Source: Paenarthrobacter nicotinovorans
Lineage (GTDB): Bacteria; Actinomycetota; Actinomycetes; Actinomycetales; Micrococcaceae
Assembly: GCF_021919345.1 (NCBI RefSeq)
Contig: NZ_CP089293.1
Location: 2,480,001-2,544,000 of the forward strand
DNA: 64,000 nt
Reading direction: 5' to 3'
Below, one piece after another: positions 31,001 to 39,276 of the stretch. The notes under the pieces are model-generated. The model saw only the letters and a list, made by a program, of their open reading frames with translations, had not been told where the DNA came from and searched no databases. Every line of letters begins with the position of its first letter. Positions within the stretch are counted from its first letter, which is position 1. The position numbers and the translations under genes were made by a program.

Positions 31001-31664
31001 CGTCGAACTGGACGGTTTGTGCGCGGCGGGCGATTTCGGCCTGTTTCCCCAAGGGGGTCAGTTGTCGACGGATTTCGGCGGTGAGGTCACTGAGCCGTGC
31101 CAGGTTGGCCTGCATGGCCTCCAGCTTGCGCACTGTTTTTTCTTTGCGCCGCCGGTGCTTGAGGATGCCCGCGGCTTCTTCGATGAAGCCCCGGCGGTCT
31201 TCGGGCGTAGCGTGCAGCACGCGGTCCAGCTGGCCTTGGCCAACGATCACGTGCATTTCCCGGCCGAGACCGGAATCCGAGAGGAGTTCCTGGATGTCCA
31301 GCAGCCGGCACGGCGCACCGTTGATGGCGTATTCGGAACCACCGGTGCGAAAGAGGGTGCGGGAAATGGTTACTTCGCTGTACTCGATGGGAAGCGCGTT
31401 GTCCGCGTTGTCGATGGTCAACGACACATGGGCCCGGCCAAGTGGCGGGCGGCCCGAGGTTCCGGCGAAGATGACGTCTTCCATTTTTCCGCCGCGCAGT
31501 GTTTTTGCGCCCTGCTCGCCCATGACCCAGGCCAGCGCATCCACCACGTTGGATTTGCCGGATCCATTGGGACCGACGACGGCAGTGACGCCGGGCTCGA
31601 AGTCGAACGTCGTGGCCGACGCAAACGACTTGAATCCGCGGACGGTCAAACTTTTCAAATGCAA
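28086..31664 (-). CDS. smc: Chromosome segregation protein SMC
   Basis: Condensin ATPase of 1,192 residues. The N-terminal Walker A is GPNGSGKSN (about 32-40). Long Ala/Glu/Arg-rich coiled coils flank a central hinge (about 500-660), and the C-terminal head has LSGGERSLTAVALL and YVMDEVEAALDD. The likely TTG start gives the family N-terminus HLKSLTVRGFKSFASAT; an alternative TTG lies two codons on. It leads the smc-ftsY unit; scpA and scpB are not in the window. Confidence 0.95.
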   Translation of the reverse strand: MHLKSLTVRGFKSFASATTFDFEPGVTAVVGPNGSGKSNVVDALAWVMGEQGAKTLRGGKMEDVIFAGTSGRPPLGRAHVSLTIDNADNALPIEYSEVTISRTLFRTGGSEYAINGAPCRLLDIQELLSDSGLGREMHVIVGQGQLDRVLHATPEDRRGFIEEAAGILKHRRRKEKTVRKLEAMQANLARLSDLTAEIRRQLTPLGKQAEIARRAQTVQFDVRDARARLLADDLVQLTTTLEQDVADEAALKERRQVVEAGLGVGRRRQAELEQHAAEATPRLNAARDTWYQLSAGRERLRSLGSLAAERRRLLGSSETAPESGRDPEHLERQAARVREEQAALEHDILAKQAALLEATVAKDAAEALAAAEDKRLTVMLRAAADRREGLARLAGQLAAARSRAEAAEAERGRLRESQGAGDERRRKAQSEFAALEAQVAGVEDGEESLDAEYEEASAALDGVLAEIEELKASEREAVRERDALTARRDALQLGLNRKDGSGHLLTTEGVLGPLAGLISIEPGCEAAIAAALGSASDALVVAGADAAVAALGLLKKDDAGRAALLLAGGFAEEGDARTAVELPAGCRRAVDVVKIADPAGHGALGLLANTVVVDDLRTAAALVADYPEVKAVTTDGDVFTAVTVLGGSATAPSLLEVQAAVDDADARLHEVTARLERGRFALAGAQARRAEAQDRADAALERLHESDARLAAVAERLGHLNSVLRSAVGESDRLAASMAKAEANIAEAQLDLEVAAERLAAAQEVPDEEPSTDQRDELAAEARTARALETEARLALRTAEEQLGAVSNRAASLERAAATERRAREEAARRAQRRRAQAQRAAAVVSAVEQTLRYVDVSVEVAADERDQAEQKRELLEKELSDVRSGNEALARELAELTDSVHRDEMARTQQRLRIEALESRAIEELGLSAEQLIADYGPDRPVPLPAGSTTDKWAELRAPVDENGEPVVEGVPFVRAEQEKRLKKAERELAALGKVNPLALEEFAALEERHQFLSSQLEDLKSSRKDLLDIIKEVDKRVQQVFTEAFADTSAQFDHVFARLFPGGEGKLVLTDPDDMLTTGIEVEARPAGKKIKRLSLLSGGERSLTAVALLVAIFKARPSPFYVMDEVEAALDDTNLGRLITIFEELRESSQLIVITHQKRTMEVADALYGVTMRGDGVSTVISQRLGAGA

Positions 31665-32012
31665 GGCGCTTCGGTTCTCCTGGGTGGCCCGGGTGTTTGT
31701 GTCCCCCTAAATCTACTGCCGTTTACGTGAAATCCGCGGATCTGCAGCGGGAAAGCCTTGCGGCAGGGATGCCGCACCCCTACACTCCTGCCAAGGGTTA
31801 CTTGGTGGATTCGTTCCGGTGATCCGGCCTCGGCTTGAACTTCTGTTCGGCTTTGGCTGGATCCGGTCCCGTAGTAGGAACGCCTGTCCACAAGGCACCG
31901 TGGTTTCAATAACTGAAGATCTTGGTTTGACCCTGGCTGGGGAGCGGCAAGCAGGGGCTGCGTGAAGACGCAGACCCGTCGTAGCAATTGGCGTACCACT
32001 CCAGGAGTTCTC
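31665..32012. other. 348-bp intergenic region between smc and the secreted-protein gene
   Basis: This divergent gap must hold promoters for both genes. I see a 7-bp hairpin, TGCGGCA/TGCCGCA (31759-31765 and 31770-31776, GGGA loop), and a 6-bp hairpin, CTGCGT/ACGCAG, with a GAAG loop just before the secreted gene's ribosome site. No riboswitch family was recognised and no gene is evident. A GTG at 31962 opens the secreted-protein frame early but lacks a good ribosome site. Confidence 0.5.
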
Positions 32013-35000
32013 ATGCCCGGTCCTTCAGTAACCCCACCTCAGCGGGCCCTCAAGGGGCTGCTCTTCACTTTGGTGCTGGCAATGGTGGCAGCGTTGCTGC
32101 CCCTGACCGCCCCCGCGGCTGTGGCGGCAGGCCCCTGCGACCCCATAGTGAACGCTGTGGCGTGTGAGAATTCCAAACCGGGCAGCCCGCCCTCGGAATG
32201 GGACATTGACGGGGCCGGGGATGACACAATCCAGGGTTTCTCCACCGAGATCAGCGTCAACGCCGGACAACCCATCCGCTTCAAGATCGACACGAAGGCC
32301 CCCAGCTACACCATCGCGATCTACCGCACGGGCTGGTATGGAGGCAACGGTGCACGGAAGATTGCCGACGTCACTCCATCGGTCCTGCGCCAGACGCAGC
32401 CCGCATGCAGGAACGATCTGACGACCGAACTCTATGACTGCGGTACCTGGGCTGTTTCGGCCACCTGGCAGGTACCTGCGACCGCGGTCTCAGGGGTCTA
32501 TATCGCCCTTCTCACTCGACCGGATACGGGCGGCCAGAGCCACATCACCTTCATCGTCAGGAACGACGGAAACCGTTCATCGATCGTTTTCCAAACAGCG
32601 GACCAGACCTGGCAGGCCTACAACACGTATGGCGGCGCCGACTTCTACCAGGGGGCCGTCAACGGGCGCGCCTACAAAGTGAGCTACAACCGCCCCGTGA
32701 ACACCCGGGGCGGCATCGGAGGCCGGGACTTCTACTTCGCCAACGAATATCCGATGGTGCGGTTCCTGGAACAAAACGGCTATGACGTCAGCTACGTCAG
32801 CGGCCTTGACGTTGACCGCAATGGTGCGGAGCTGCTGAACCACAAGGTATTTCTTTCCGTCGGCCACGACGAATACTGGTCCGGCCCCCAAAGGGCCAAT
32901 GTTACTGCGGCCCGCGACGCGGGCGTCAACCTCCAGTTCCTTTCGGGCAATGAAATGTACTGGCGTACGCGGTTCGAGCCCTCCTCCGTGGACGGCGCCG
33001 CGGGCCGCACCTTGACCTGCTACAAGGAGACGTGGAGCAACGGAAAGATCGACCCCACCAGCCAATGGACCGGAACATGGCGGGATCCGCGCTACGCATC
33101 CCAGGCCAATGGCGGTGGTCTGCCCGAAAACGGATTGACGGGCACGCTGTATATGTCCAACTACACCGACCTTCCAGTGACGGTGTCAGCCGCTGAAGGA
33201 AAGTCGCGGTTGTGGCGCAATACCTCACTGGCTTCCCTGCCCGCAGGTGCCACTGCTGCCTTGGCGCCGCACACAGTGGGCTATGAATCCGACGAGGACC
33301 TCGATAACGGTTTCCGGCCGTCAGGTCTGATCCAGCTGTCCACAACAGTCGGCAGCGTCAGCGAGTACCTCCAGGATTACGGAAATACGGTCAAGCCCGG
33401 CACAACCACGCATCACATCACCCTGTACCGGGCGGCCAGCGGGGCTCTTGTCTTCTCGGCCGGCAGCGTCCAGTGGACCTGGGGCCTGGATCAGGAGCAC
33501 GACGGCGACGGCGCCGCTGCCGATATGCGCATGCGGCAGGCTCAAGTGAACTTGTTTGCGGACATGGGCGTTCAGCCGGCAACCCGCGCGGCCGGGCTTG
33601 TTGCTGCGAGCGCGAGCTCGGATCTGACCGGCCCCACGGCGACCATCACCGCTCCAGCCAACGGCGCAACCATCGCGCACGGAAGCAGCGTGACGGTCAC
33701 CGGAACTGCCACGGACACCGGCGGTGTTGTGGCCGGCGTCGAGGTTTCCACCGACGGCGGTACTACCTGGCACCCGGCCCAGGGCAAGGCTTCCTGGACC
33801 TACACCTACATCCAGAAGGGCCTGGACACCGCCGCGATCCAGGTTCGGGCCGTGGATGACAGCGCCAACATCGGAGCCGTGGCTACGAGGAACCTTGGCC
33901 TCACCGGACCCTACAGCGTCTTTGGCCAAACTGTCCCTGCCATCACCGACTCCGGAGACGGCGGAGCCTACGAAATGGGCCTGCGGTTCACGCCCTCAGT
34001 GAATGGCTTCGTGACGGGGGTCCGGTTCTACAAGAGCTCGGCCAATACCGGAACCCACACGGGTTCGTTGTGGAGCTCCACCGGCACCCGCCTGGCTACC
34101 GCCACTTTTGCCAATGAAACCGCCTCGGGCTGGCAGAGCGTGCTGTTCAGCCAGCCGGTAGCCGTTTCCGCGGGCCAAAAGTACACGGTCTCGTACTGGG
34201 CACCCAGGGGGCACTATGCCACCAAGGACTACCAGTGGGCGAGCTTTGGATTCAATGATCCGCCGTTGAAGGTCACCGGTGGTTTCGGGGCGGAGCCTGC
34301 GGGCGTGTACAACACCTCGCAAGGCTTCCCGACCACCAGTTTCAACGGTGGCAACTACTTCGTTGATGCAGTTTTCAGCACCGTGGATACTTCGCCGCTG
34401 ACGGTGTCCGGGCAGTCCCCCATTCCGTCATCGTCCAGCGTCCCCGTGACCACCAAGGTCAGCGCCTCCTTCTCCAAGCCAGTGACCCCAGCCAGCGTCC
34501 AGCTGGTCCTGAAGTCTTCTGCCGGAACGGTAACGGGCACTACGAGCTATGACGCGACCACGCGCAAGGCAACGTTCACTCCGGCATCCCAGCTGGCCTT
34601 CAGCACCGTGTACACGGCAACGTTGTCAGGCACTGACAGCACGGGAGGCCAGGTCACCTCGGGCGGCACGTGGACCTTCACCACCGCTGCCACGGCGTCC
34701 GTGCCGGGATCGTGCCCGTGCAGCCTCTATGACGACTCCGTCACTCCCGGCATCGCGGAAATCCAGGACGGAGTCCCGCTGACCTTGGGAGTACGGTTCA
34801 CCAGTGTCTCCGCCGGTCAGGTGACCGGGGTCCGCTTCTACAAGTCAGCCGGCAACACCGGCACCCATACAGGCGCGCTCTACACAGCGGGCGGGCAGCA
34901 GCTGGCAACGGTCACCTTTGCCAATGAGAGCAGTTCCGGGTGGCAGACGGCCATGTTCAGCCAGCCGGTCCAAATGGCTGCCAATACCGAGTACATAGCT

Positions 35001-36920
35001 AGCTACAAGTCAACCACGGGCGCATATTCGGCAACCGCCAATGGCTTTGGGGCCGGACTGAGCGTTGGACCGTTGCGGACTGTGTCGGACGCGGGGGCCT
35101 ACAGCTACAGCGGGGACTTCCCTGCTTCGAGGTCCTCCACCAGTTACCTGGTGGACGTAGTGGTGGTGGTCTCGGCGCCTCCGTTCACCGTTGGTGGCCA
35201 CTCCCCCATTCCGAACGCCTCGAGCGTTCCGCTCAACACAACGGTCAGCGCGGTTCTTTCGGAAGCAGCCGTGTCCTCAAGCGTCGCTCTGTCACTCAAG
35301 ACGGCCGCAGGTGCCGCCGTTGCCGGGACCACTGTCTATGACAGCAACACCCGCAAGGTGACCTTCACGCCCTCGGCACCTTTGGCGGCGGCTACTTCCT
35401 ACACGGCCACCGTGACTGCTACGGCTGTTTCCGGACAACCAATGTCATCCGGTGGGACGTGGCAGTTCACCACAGTACAGGCCGCGGGCACACCCGGTTC
35501 GTGCCCGTGCACCCTGTACGAGGACACGGTGACGCCAACGACCCTCGAAGTAGATGATGGCGTGCCCTTGACCTTGGGTGTCCGCTTCACCAGCGACACT
35601 GCGGGCCAGGTGACCGGTGTGCGCTTCTACAAGTCGGCCGGCAACACCGGGACCCACACCGGATACCTCTACACGGTGGGCGGCCAGGTCCTGGCGACCG
35701 TGACGTTCACGAACGAATCCAGTACCGGCTGGCAGACTGCTACGTTCAGCCAGCCCGTGAACATCCAGGCGGACACCGAGTATGTAGCTGCCTACAAGAC
35801 GCCCACAGGCAAGTACTCCTACACCTCCGGTGGCTTCGGTGAAGGCTTCACGAGGGGACCGCTGAAGACCCAGCCGGATTCGGGGGCGTACTCCTACACC
35901 AGTGACTTCCCGAGTACGGCGTCCACGGCCAGCTACCTGGTGGACCTGGTCTTCACCGTAGCCGCACCTCCCCTGTCCATCAGTGCCCAGGTGCCCGCTC
36001 CAGGAGCCACCGCCATTCCCACGGACGTGAAACCATCCATCACGTTCTCCACCGCCATCAATCCGGGCGCCACGTTCACTTTGACCGCGAACGGATCCTC
36101 TGTCGCAGGAACGGCAGCACTGTCAGCTGACGCCCGCACCATCACGTTCACGCCGACGGCCGCCCTTCCCGCCAACACCCAGATATCCGCCAACGTCTCG
36201 GGCGTGGCCACCCCGCAGGGGCAATCCCTGCCCCCGACCACCTGGCAGTTCACCACGGCGGCGGCAGCGGTCCAGCAATCGACGATCTTCGGTTCGTTGC
36301 TTCCCCAGGTTGCCGCCAACTCCGACCCGCTTTCGGTGGAGCTCGGAACTGCCTTCACGGTGTCCCAGGCGGGGAACGTCACAGGGATCCGCTTCTACAA
36401 GGGAACCGGGAACACAGGCACCCATGTTGGTTCGCTGTGGAACGCCGCAGGCACCAGGCTGGCACAGGTGACCTTCACCAACGAAACGGCCACCGGCTGG
36501 CAAACCGCCACCTTGGCAACCCCGGTTGCCTTGTCTACCGGACAGACCTATGTGGTCTCCTACCGGGCGCCAAACGGCCGCTACTCCTCAACGCAGGGAT
36601 TCTTTAACCAGACATGGACGAGCGGAGTGTTCACGGCCTCGGGCCCCAACAACGGACGCTACCGGTACGGCTCAGGCGGCGTGATGCCCACCAGTTCCTG
36701 GAACGCCACGAACTACTTCGTGGATGTGGTGTACTCCACCGCAGCTCCAGCCCAGCAGCAGGCGGCGCCGTCACCATCACCTACTGCCACGCCGACAGCA
36801 ACCCCAACAGCAACAGCGACAGCGACCCCGACCCCGTCACCGACAGCGACCCCGTCACCGAGTCCGTCACCCAGCCCGACCCAGACTGGACTCGTCTGCG
36901 GCTTGCTCGGGATCTGCTGA
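32013..36920 (+). CDS. Large secreted protein: dimethylformamidase-like domain, DUF4082 and Ig-like repeats
   Basis: A 1,635-residue exported protein. The ATG at 32013 has AGGAG five bases upstream and begins a signal peptide (cleavage likely after AVAA, about residue 39). Residues ~40-530 resemble the C-terminal domain of N,N-dimethylformamidase beta subunit (SVGHDEYWSGPQRANV). An Ig-like domain follows (~535-630). Then four DUF4082 modules (~634-789, 900-1055, 1165-1318, 1422-1575; each with RFYKxxxNTGTH) alternate with three SbsA-type Ig domains. A Thr/Pro/Ser tail precedes the C-terminal GLVCGLLGIC. The substrate is unknown; a cell-surface role is likely. It ends 10 bp from the facing gene. 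Confidence 0.88.
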   Translation: MPGPSVTPPQRALKGLLFTLVLAMVAALLPLTAPAAVAAGPCDPIVNAVACENSKPGSPPSEWDIDGAGDDTIQGFSTEISVNAGQPIRFKIDTKAPSYTIAIYRTGWYGGNGARKIADVTPSVLRQTQPACRNDLTTELYDCGTWAVSATWQVPATAVSGVYIALLTRPDTGGQSHITFIVRNDGNRSSIVFQTADQTWQAYNTYGGADFYQGAVNGRAYKVSYNRPVNTRGGIGGRDFYFANEYPMVRFLEQNGYDVSYVSGLDVDRNGAELLNHKVFLSVGHDEYWSGPQRANVTAARDAGVNLQFLSGNEMYWRTRFEPSSVDGAAGRTLTCYKETWSNGKIDPTSQWTGTWRDPRYASQANGGGLPENGLTGTLYMSNYTDLPVTVSAAEGKSRLWRNTSLASLPAGATAALAPHTVGYESDEDLDNGFRPSGLIQLSTTVGSVSEYLQDYGNTVKPGTTTHHITLYRAASGALVFSAGSVQWTWGLDQEHDGDGAAADMRMRQAQVNLFADMGVQPATRAAGLVAASASSDLTGPTATITAPANGATIAHGSSVTVTGTATDTGGVVAGVEVSTDGGTTWHPAQGKASWTYTYIQKGLDTAAIQVRAVDDSANIGAVATRNLGLTGPYSVFGQTVPAITDSGDGGAYEMGLRFTPSVNGFVTGVRFYKSSANTGTHTGSLWSSTGTRLATATFANETASGWQSVLFSQPVAVSAGQKYTVSYWAPRGHYATKDYQWASFGFNDPPLKVTGGFGAEPAGVYNTSQGFPTTSFNGGNYFVDAVFSTVDTSPLTVSGQSPIPSSSSVPVTTKVSASFSKPVTPASVQLVLKSSAGTVTGTTSYDATTRKATFTPASQLAFSTVYTATLSGTDSTGGQVTSGGTWTFTTAATASVPGSCPCSLYDDSVTPGIAEIQDGVPLTLGVRFTSVSAGQVTGVRFYKSAGNTGTHTGALYTAGGQQLATVTFANESSSGWQTAMFSQPVQMAANTEYIASYKSTTGAYSATANGFGAGLSVGPLRTVSDAGAYSYSGDFPASRSSTSYLVDVVVVVSAPPFTVGGHSPIPNASSVPLNTTVSAVLSEAAVSSSVALSLKTAAGAAVAGTTVYDSNTRKVTFTPSAPLAAATSYTATVTATAVSGQPMSSGGTWQFTTVQAAGTPGSCPCTLYEDTVTPTTLEVDDGVPLTLGVRFTSDTAGQVTGVRFYKSAGNTGTHTGYLYTVGGQVLATVTFTNESSTGWQTATFSQPVNIQADTEYVAAYKTPTGKYSYTSGGFGEGFTRGPLKTQPDSGAYSYTSDFPSTASTASYLVDLVFTVAAPPLSISAQVPAPGATAIPTDVKPSITFSTAINPGATFTLTANGSSVAGTAALSADARTITFTPTAALPANTQISANVSGVATPQGQSLPPTTWQFTTAAAAVQQSTIFGSLLPQVAANSDPLSVELGTAFTVSQAGNVTGIRFYKGTGNTGTHVGSLWNAAGTRLAQVTFTNETATGWQTATLATPVALSTGQTYVVSYRAPNGRYSSTQGFFNQTWTSGVFTASGPNNGRYRYGSGGVMPTSSWNATNYFVDVVYSTAAPAQQQAAPSPSPTATPTATPTATATATPTPSPTATPSPSPSPSPTQTGLVCGLLGIC
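36760..36890 (+). repeat. Low-complexity Thr/Pro/Ser/Ala repeat tract
   Basis: The 3' end of the secreted-protein gene is built of short repeats coding for PT, AT and PS units (about residues 1583-1626). Such tracts usually form extended, often glycosylated stalks in actinobacterial surface proteins and are prone to length change. Confidence 0.8.
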
Positions 36921-36930
36921 AGCAACAACG

Positions 36931-37971
36931 TCAGCGAACGACGCTGGGCGACCAACCATGGGCAATGAACATGCTTGGTTGGGCGCCCGGTTCCGTTTCC
37001 AGCTTCCAGATGTTGCTGTCCCCGTCCGTTGTCTCGTCCGGCAAGCCATAGAGAAGGCTCCGGTCATCGAGCCACTCGATTTGGTCATCCACACTGCGCT
37101 TTTCGGCAAGGACGGTCTCGCGTCCGCTGGCGAGGTCAAGAACCGCGATGTTCCAGTGCGCTGCCAGCGCGCCGCCGTCGTTCTTCTTGTACGCGATCCG
37201 GGTCCCGTCCGGGGAAATCGAAGGACACTCCACGTTGTCATGGACAGCCGTCAAAGTCCTTGCTGACAGGCTCCCCCGCACCAGCCAGATGCGTCCGGAG
37301 GCGGCCGCAGTGGCATAGAAAACATCCGCCTGGTCCGGTGCGAAGGTCACCCCCCAGATGTTGCGGTCGGTAGCCTGCAACCGTTCGCCGTTGACCAGCA
37401 GGGCGAAGTCCTCGAGGTTGCCGGTGGAACCGCCTGGGAGGCTGATTTCGGTGGCGGTGGAAAATCCTGCTGTCGCATAGGAGTGGCCGGTGACGAACAC
37501 CGTAGTGGCAATATTGGAGCCGTCGGGGCTGATCCGGGTCCGGCTGGGGATCCCGGGAAGCGGCCAGGCCCGTTGCTGCTCCCAGTTACGGTTGAACACC
37601 TCGGCTTCAAAAGAGGTCACCAGCCCCCGGTTGGTGCGCAAACACACCACCTGCTCCGGCGAGCCGTAGACCCGGTCGCATTCCTGGCCGCTCACGGCCC
37701 GGCTACCGCCGGGATCCGACAACGGAACAGTTGCGGCGTTCCCGTACCCCTGCCCTGACGCGGTGTTCCGGAACAGCACGAACGGAGCACCGGGGAGCTG
37801 TCCGCCGGCTGAGGTCCCCACGGACGAGGCCGCCGTCCGGCTTTCTTCAAAGCGTTGGTAGGCCCCCACCGCGTAGACGCCCGCTGCGACCAGGACCAGT
37901 ACAGTGACCACCAGGAGGACACCCCACCGCACCTTCCCCGCGGCAGCTCCCCCGAAGGCGCGTTCCCTCAT
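36931..37971 (-). CDS. Membrane-anchored TolB/PD40-type beta-propeller protein
   Basis: A 346-residue protein with one N-terminal membrane segment (about 14-36) and an extracytoplasmic part. PD40-like repeats, RISPDGSNIATTVF and SISPDGTRIAYKK, indicate a beta-propeller. The ATG at 37971 overlaps the TGA of the upstream MFS gene (ATGA); a longer frame to 38100 runs inside that gene and is rejected. Function unknown. Coupling to the transporter suggests a shared role, perhaps as an accessory or sensor domain. Confidence 0.75.
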   Translation of the reverse strand: MRERAFGGAAAGKVRWGVLLVVTVLVLVAAGVYAVGAYQRFEESRTAASSVGTSAGGQLPGAPFVLFRNTASGQGYGNAATVPLSDPGGSRAVSGQECDRVYGSPEQVVCLRTNRGLVTSFEAEVFNRNWEQQRAWPLPGIPSRTRISPDGSNIATTVFVTGHSYATAGFSTATEISLPGGSTGNLEDFALLVNGERLQATDRNIWGVTFAPDQADVFYATAAASGRIWLVRGSLSARTLTAVHDNVECPSISPDGTRIAYKKNDGGALAAHWNIAVLDLASGRETVLAEKRSVDDQIEWLDDRSLLYGLPDETTDGDSNIWKLETEPGAQPSMFIAHGWSPSVVR

Positions 37972-39269
37972 GCTCCGTCGCTCACGTCGGCCGGGACATC
38001 GCGCTTGGCACCTCGGAGGATGAAAACCACAGCCACAACGGCACAGGCCAAAAGCGCCCCTGCCAAGAGCATCGCGGTGGAAGCACCAACGGCGTACCAC
38101 AACACACCGAATCCGGCCGAGGCCAGCATGCGGGTCAGAGCCACCACAGTCTGCGCGGAGGCGATTCCCGTGGCGAGTTTTCCCGACGGCGTCAGCTGGC
38201 TGGCCAGCGCGGCCAGGACGCCGTCAGTGCCTGCGTAAAAGGCACCCAGCAGGACCAAACAGCCCAGCGTCGCCCAAAGCCCGCCAAAAGGAGCGGCGGC
38301 CAACAAATACGTAGCAAGCAGCGCAACGTGCCCGGCGACGAACACCGGGATCTTCCCCACGCGGTCTGCCAGCCGTCCCAGCGGAATGGCCAAAGCAAGA
38401 AACACCACGTTGGTGCCAACAAAAAGCAGGGGAAACCACTGGACCGCGAAGGAATCCCTGTCCTGCAGGACCAGGTAGATGAAGCCGTCGCCAATCGTGA
38501 CCAGGCCCAAGAGCCCTGCCGCGATCAGCAGCTTGCCCAAACCCGGTTCCTTCAAATGGCTCCACGAAAAGGCGAAAAGCCTGCGGTCCTTACGTTCGCT
38601 GGCCCCTCTCAAGGCCTTGGCCTGGACATCGGGCACCACCAGGGCAAGGACGGCGACACCGATCACCGCGAAGGCCAGGGACACCACGAACACAGTGCTG
38701 AACCCGTTGGGAATCATCAACAGCACAAAGAAGGCGATCAACGGACCCGCTGCCGCGCCGATGTTGTCCAGCATCCGGTGCACGCCGAACGATCTCGCCA
38801 GATGCTGCGGCTGCGCCGAGACTGAAATCAGCGCATCACGCGGAGCCGTCCTGATGCCCTTGCCGATGCGGTCGGCTGTGACGATTGCCGCGATCGCCCA
38901 AAAACTCCCGGCGACAAGGAATCCGATCCTGGCAAGCATGGACAAGCCATAGCCCGCCACAGCTATCCGCTTAGGGTGGCCGGTGCGGTCGGCAGCCCAG
39001 CCGGCTGCGATCCTGACGATGGCACTGGCACCCTGGTTGATGCCGTCAATGACGCCGAAGGCGATGGTGGATAAACCCAGGAAACCTGTCACGTACAGGG
39101 GCAGGATGGCCGACACCGACTCCGAGGAAACATCGGTGACCATACTGACAATGCCCAGCCAAAGGATGACCGGAGACAAGCGGAACGGCACCTCGCTGGA
39201 TAGTGCCGTCCCCATGCCCTGCGGTTTATCCCGCTTACCGCCGCTGCGGTCCGAAAGGGAAATATACAT
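37968..39269 (-). CDS. MFS transporter
   Basis: A 433-residue major facilitator with about 12 hydrophobic segments. MVTDVSSESVSAILPLY in the first helix and AADRTGHPKRIAVAG and DRIGKGIRTAPRDALIS in the loops place it in the MFS group with the TDxSSE signature. The ATG at 39269 follows TAGGG. The substrate cannot be read. It is the middle gene of a compact three-gene unit: seven bases after the Ser/Pro-rich gene and four-base overlap with the propeller gene. Confidence 0.85.
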   Translation of the reverse strand: MYISLSDRSGGKRDKPQGMGTALSSEVPFRLSPVILWLGIVSMVTDVSSESVSAILPLYVTGFLGLSTIAFGVIDGINQGASAIVRIAAGWAADRTGHPKRIAVAGYGLSMLARIGFLVAGSFWAIAAIVTADRIGKGIRTAPRDALISVSAQPQHLARSFGVHRMLDNIGAAAGPLIAFFVLLMIPNGFSTVFVVSLAFAVIGVAVLALVVPDVQAKALRGASERKDRRLFAFSWSHLKEPGLGKLLIAAGLLGLVTIGDGFIYLVLQDRDSFAVQWFPLLFVGTNVVFLALAIPLGRLADRVGKIPVFVAGHVALLATYLLAAAPFGGLWATLGCLVLLGAFYAGTDGVLAALASQLTPSGKLATGIASAQTVVALTRMLASAGFGVLWYAVGASTAMLLAGALLACAVVAVVFILRGAKRDVPADVSDGA

Positions 39270-39276
39270 GGGTGCC

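Noticed and set aside
29862..31730. 622-codon open frame on the plus strand
   Set aside because: It lies entirely antisense to smc, whose family match is certain. High GC content keeps the opposite strand open; the translation is Gly/Gln/Cys-rich with no family resemblance.
31940..32000. Cyclic di-GMP or other riboswitch before the secreted-protein gene
   Set aside because: The GC-rich hairpins lack the conserved GEMM, ydaO or other aptamer cores.
36760..36890. CRISPR or VNTR array
   Set aside because: The repeats are short codon-level units coding a Thr/Pro/Ser stalk, in frame, without spacers.
38000..38100. Extended start of the propeller gene (to 38100)
   Set aside because: It would lie inside the MFS gene and encodes a Cys/Arg-rich sequence unlike a signal or membrane segment; the ATGA overlap at 37971 is better.
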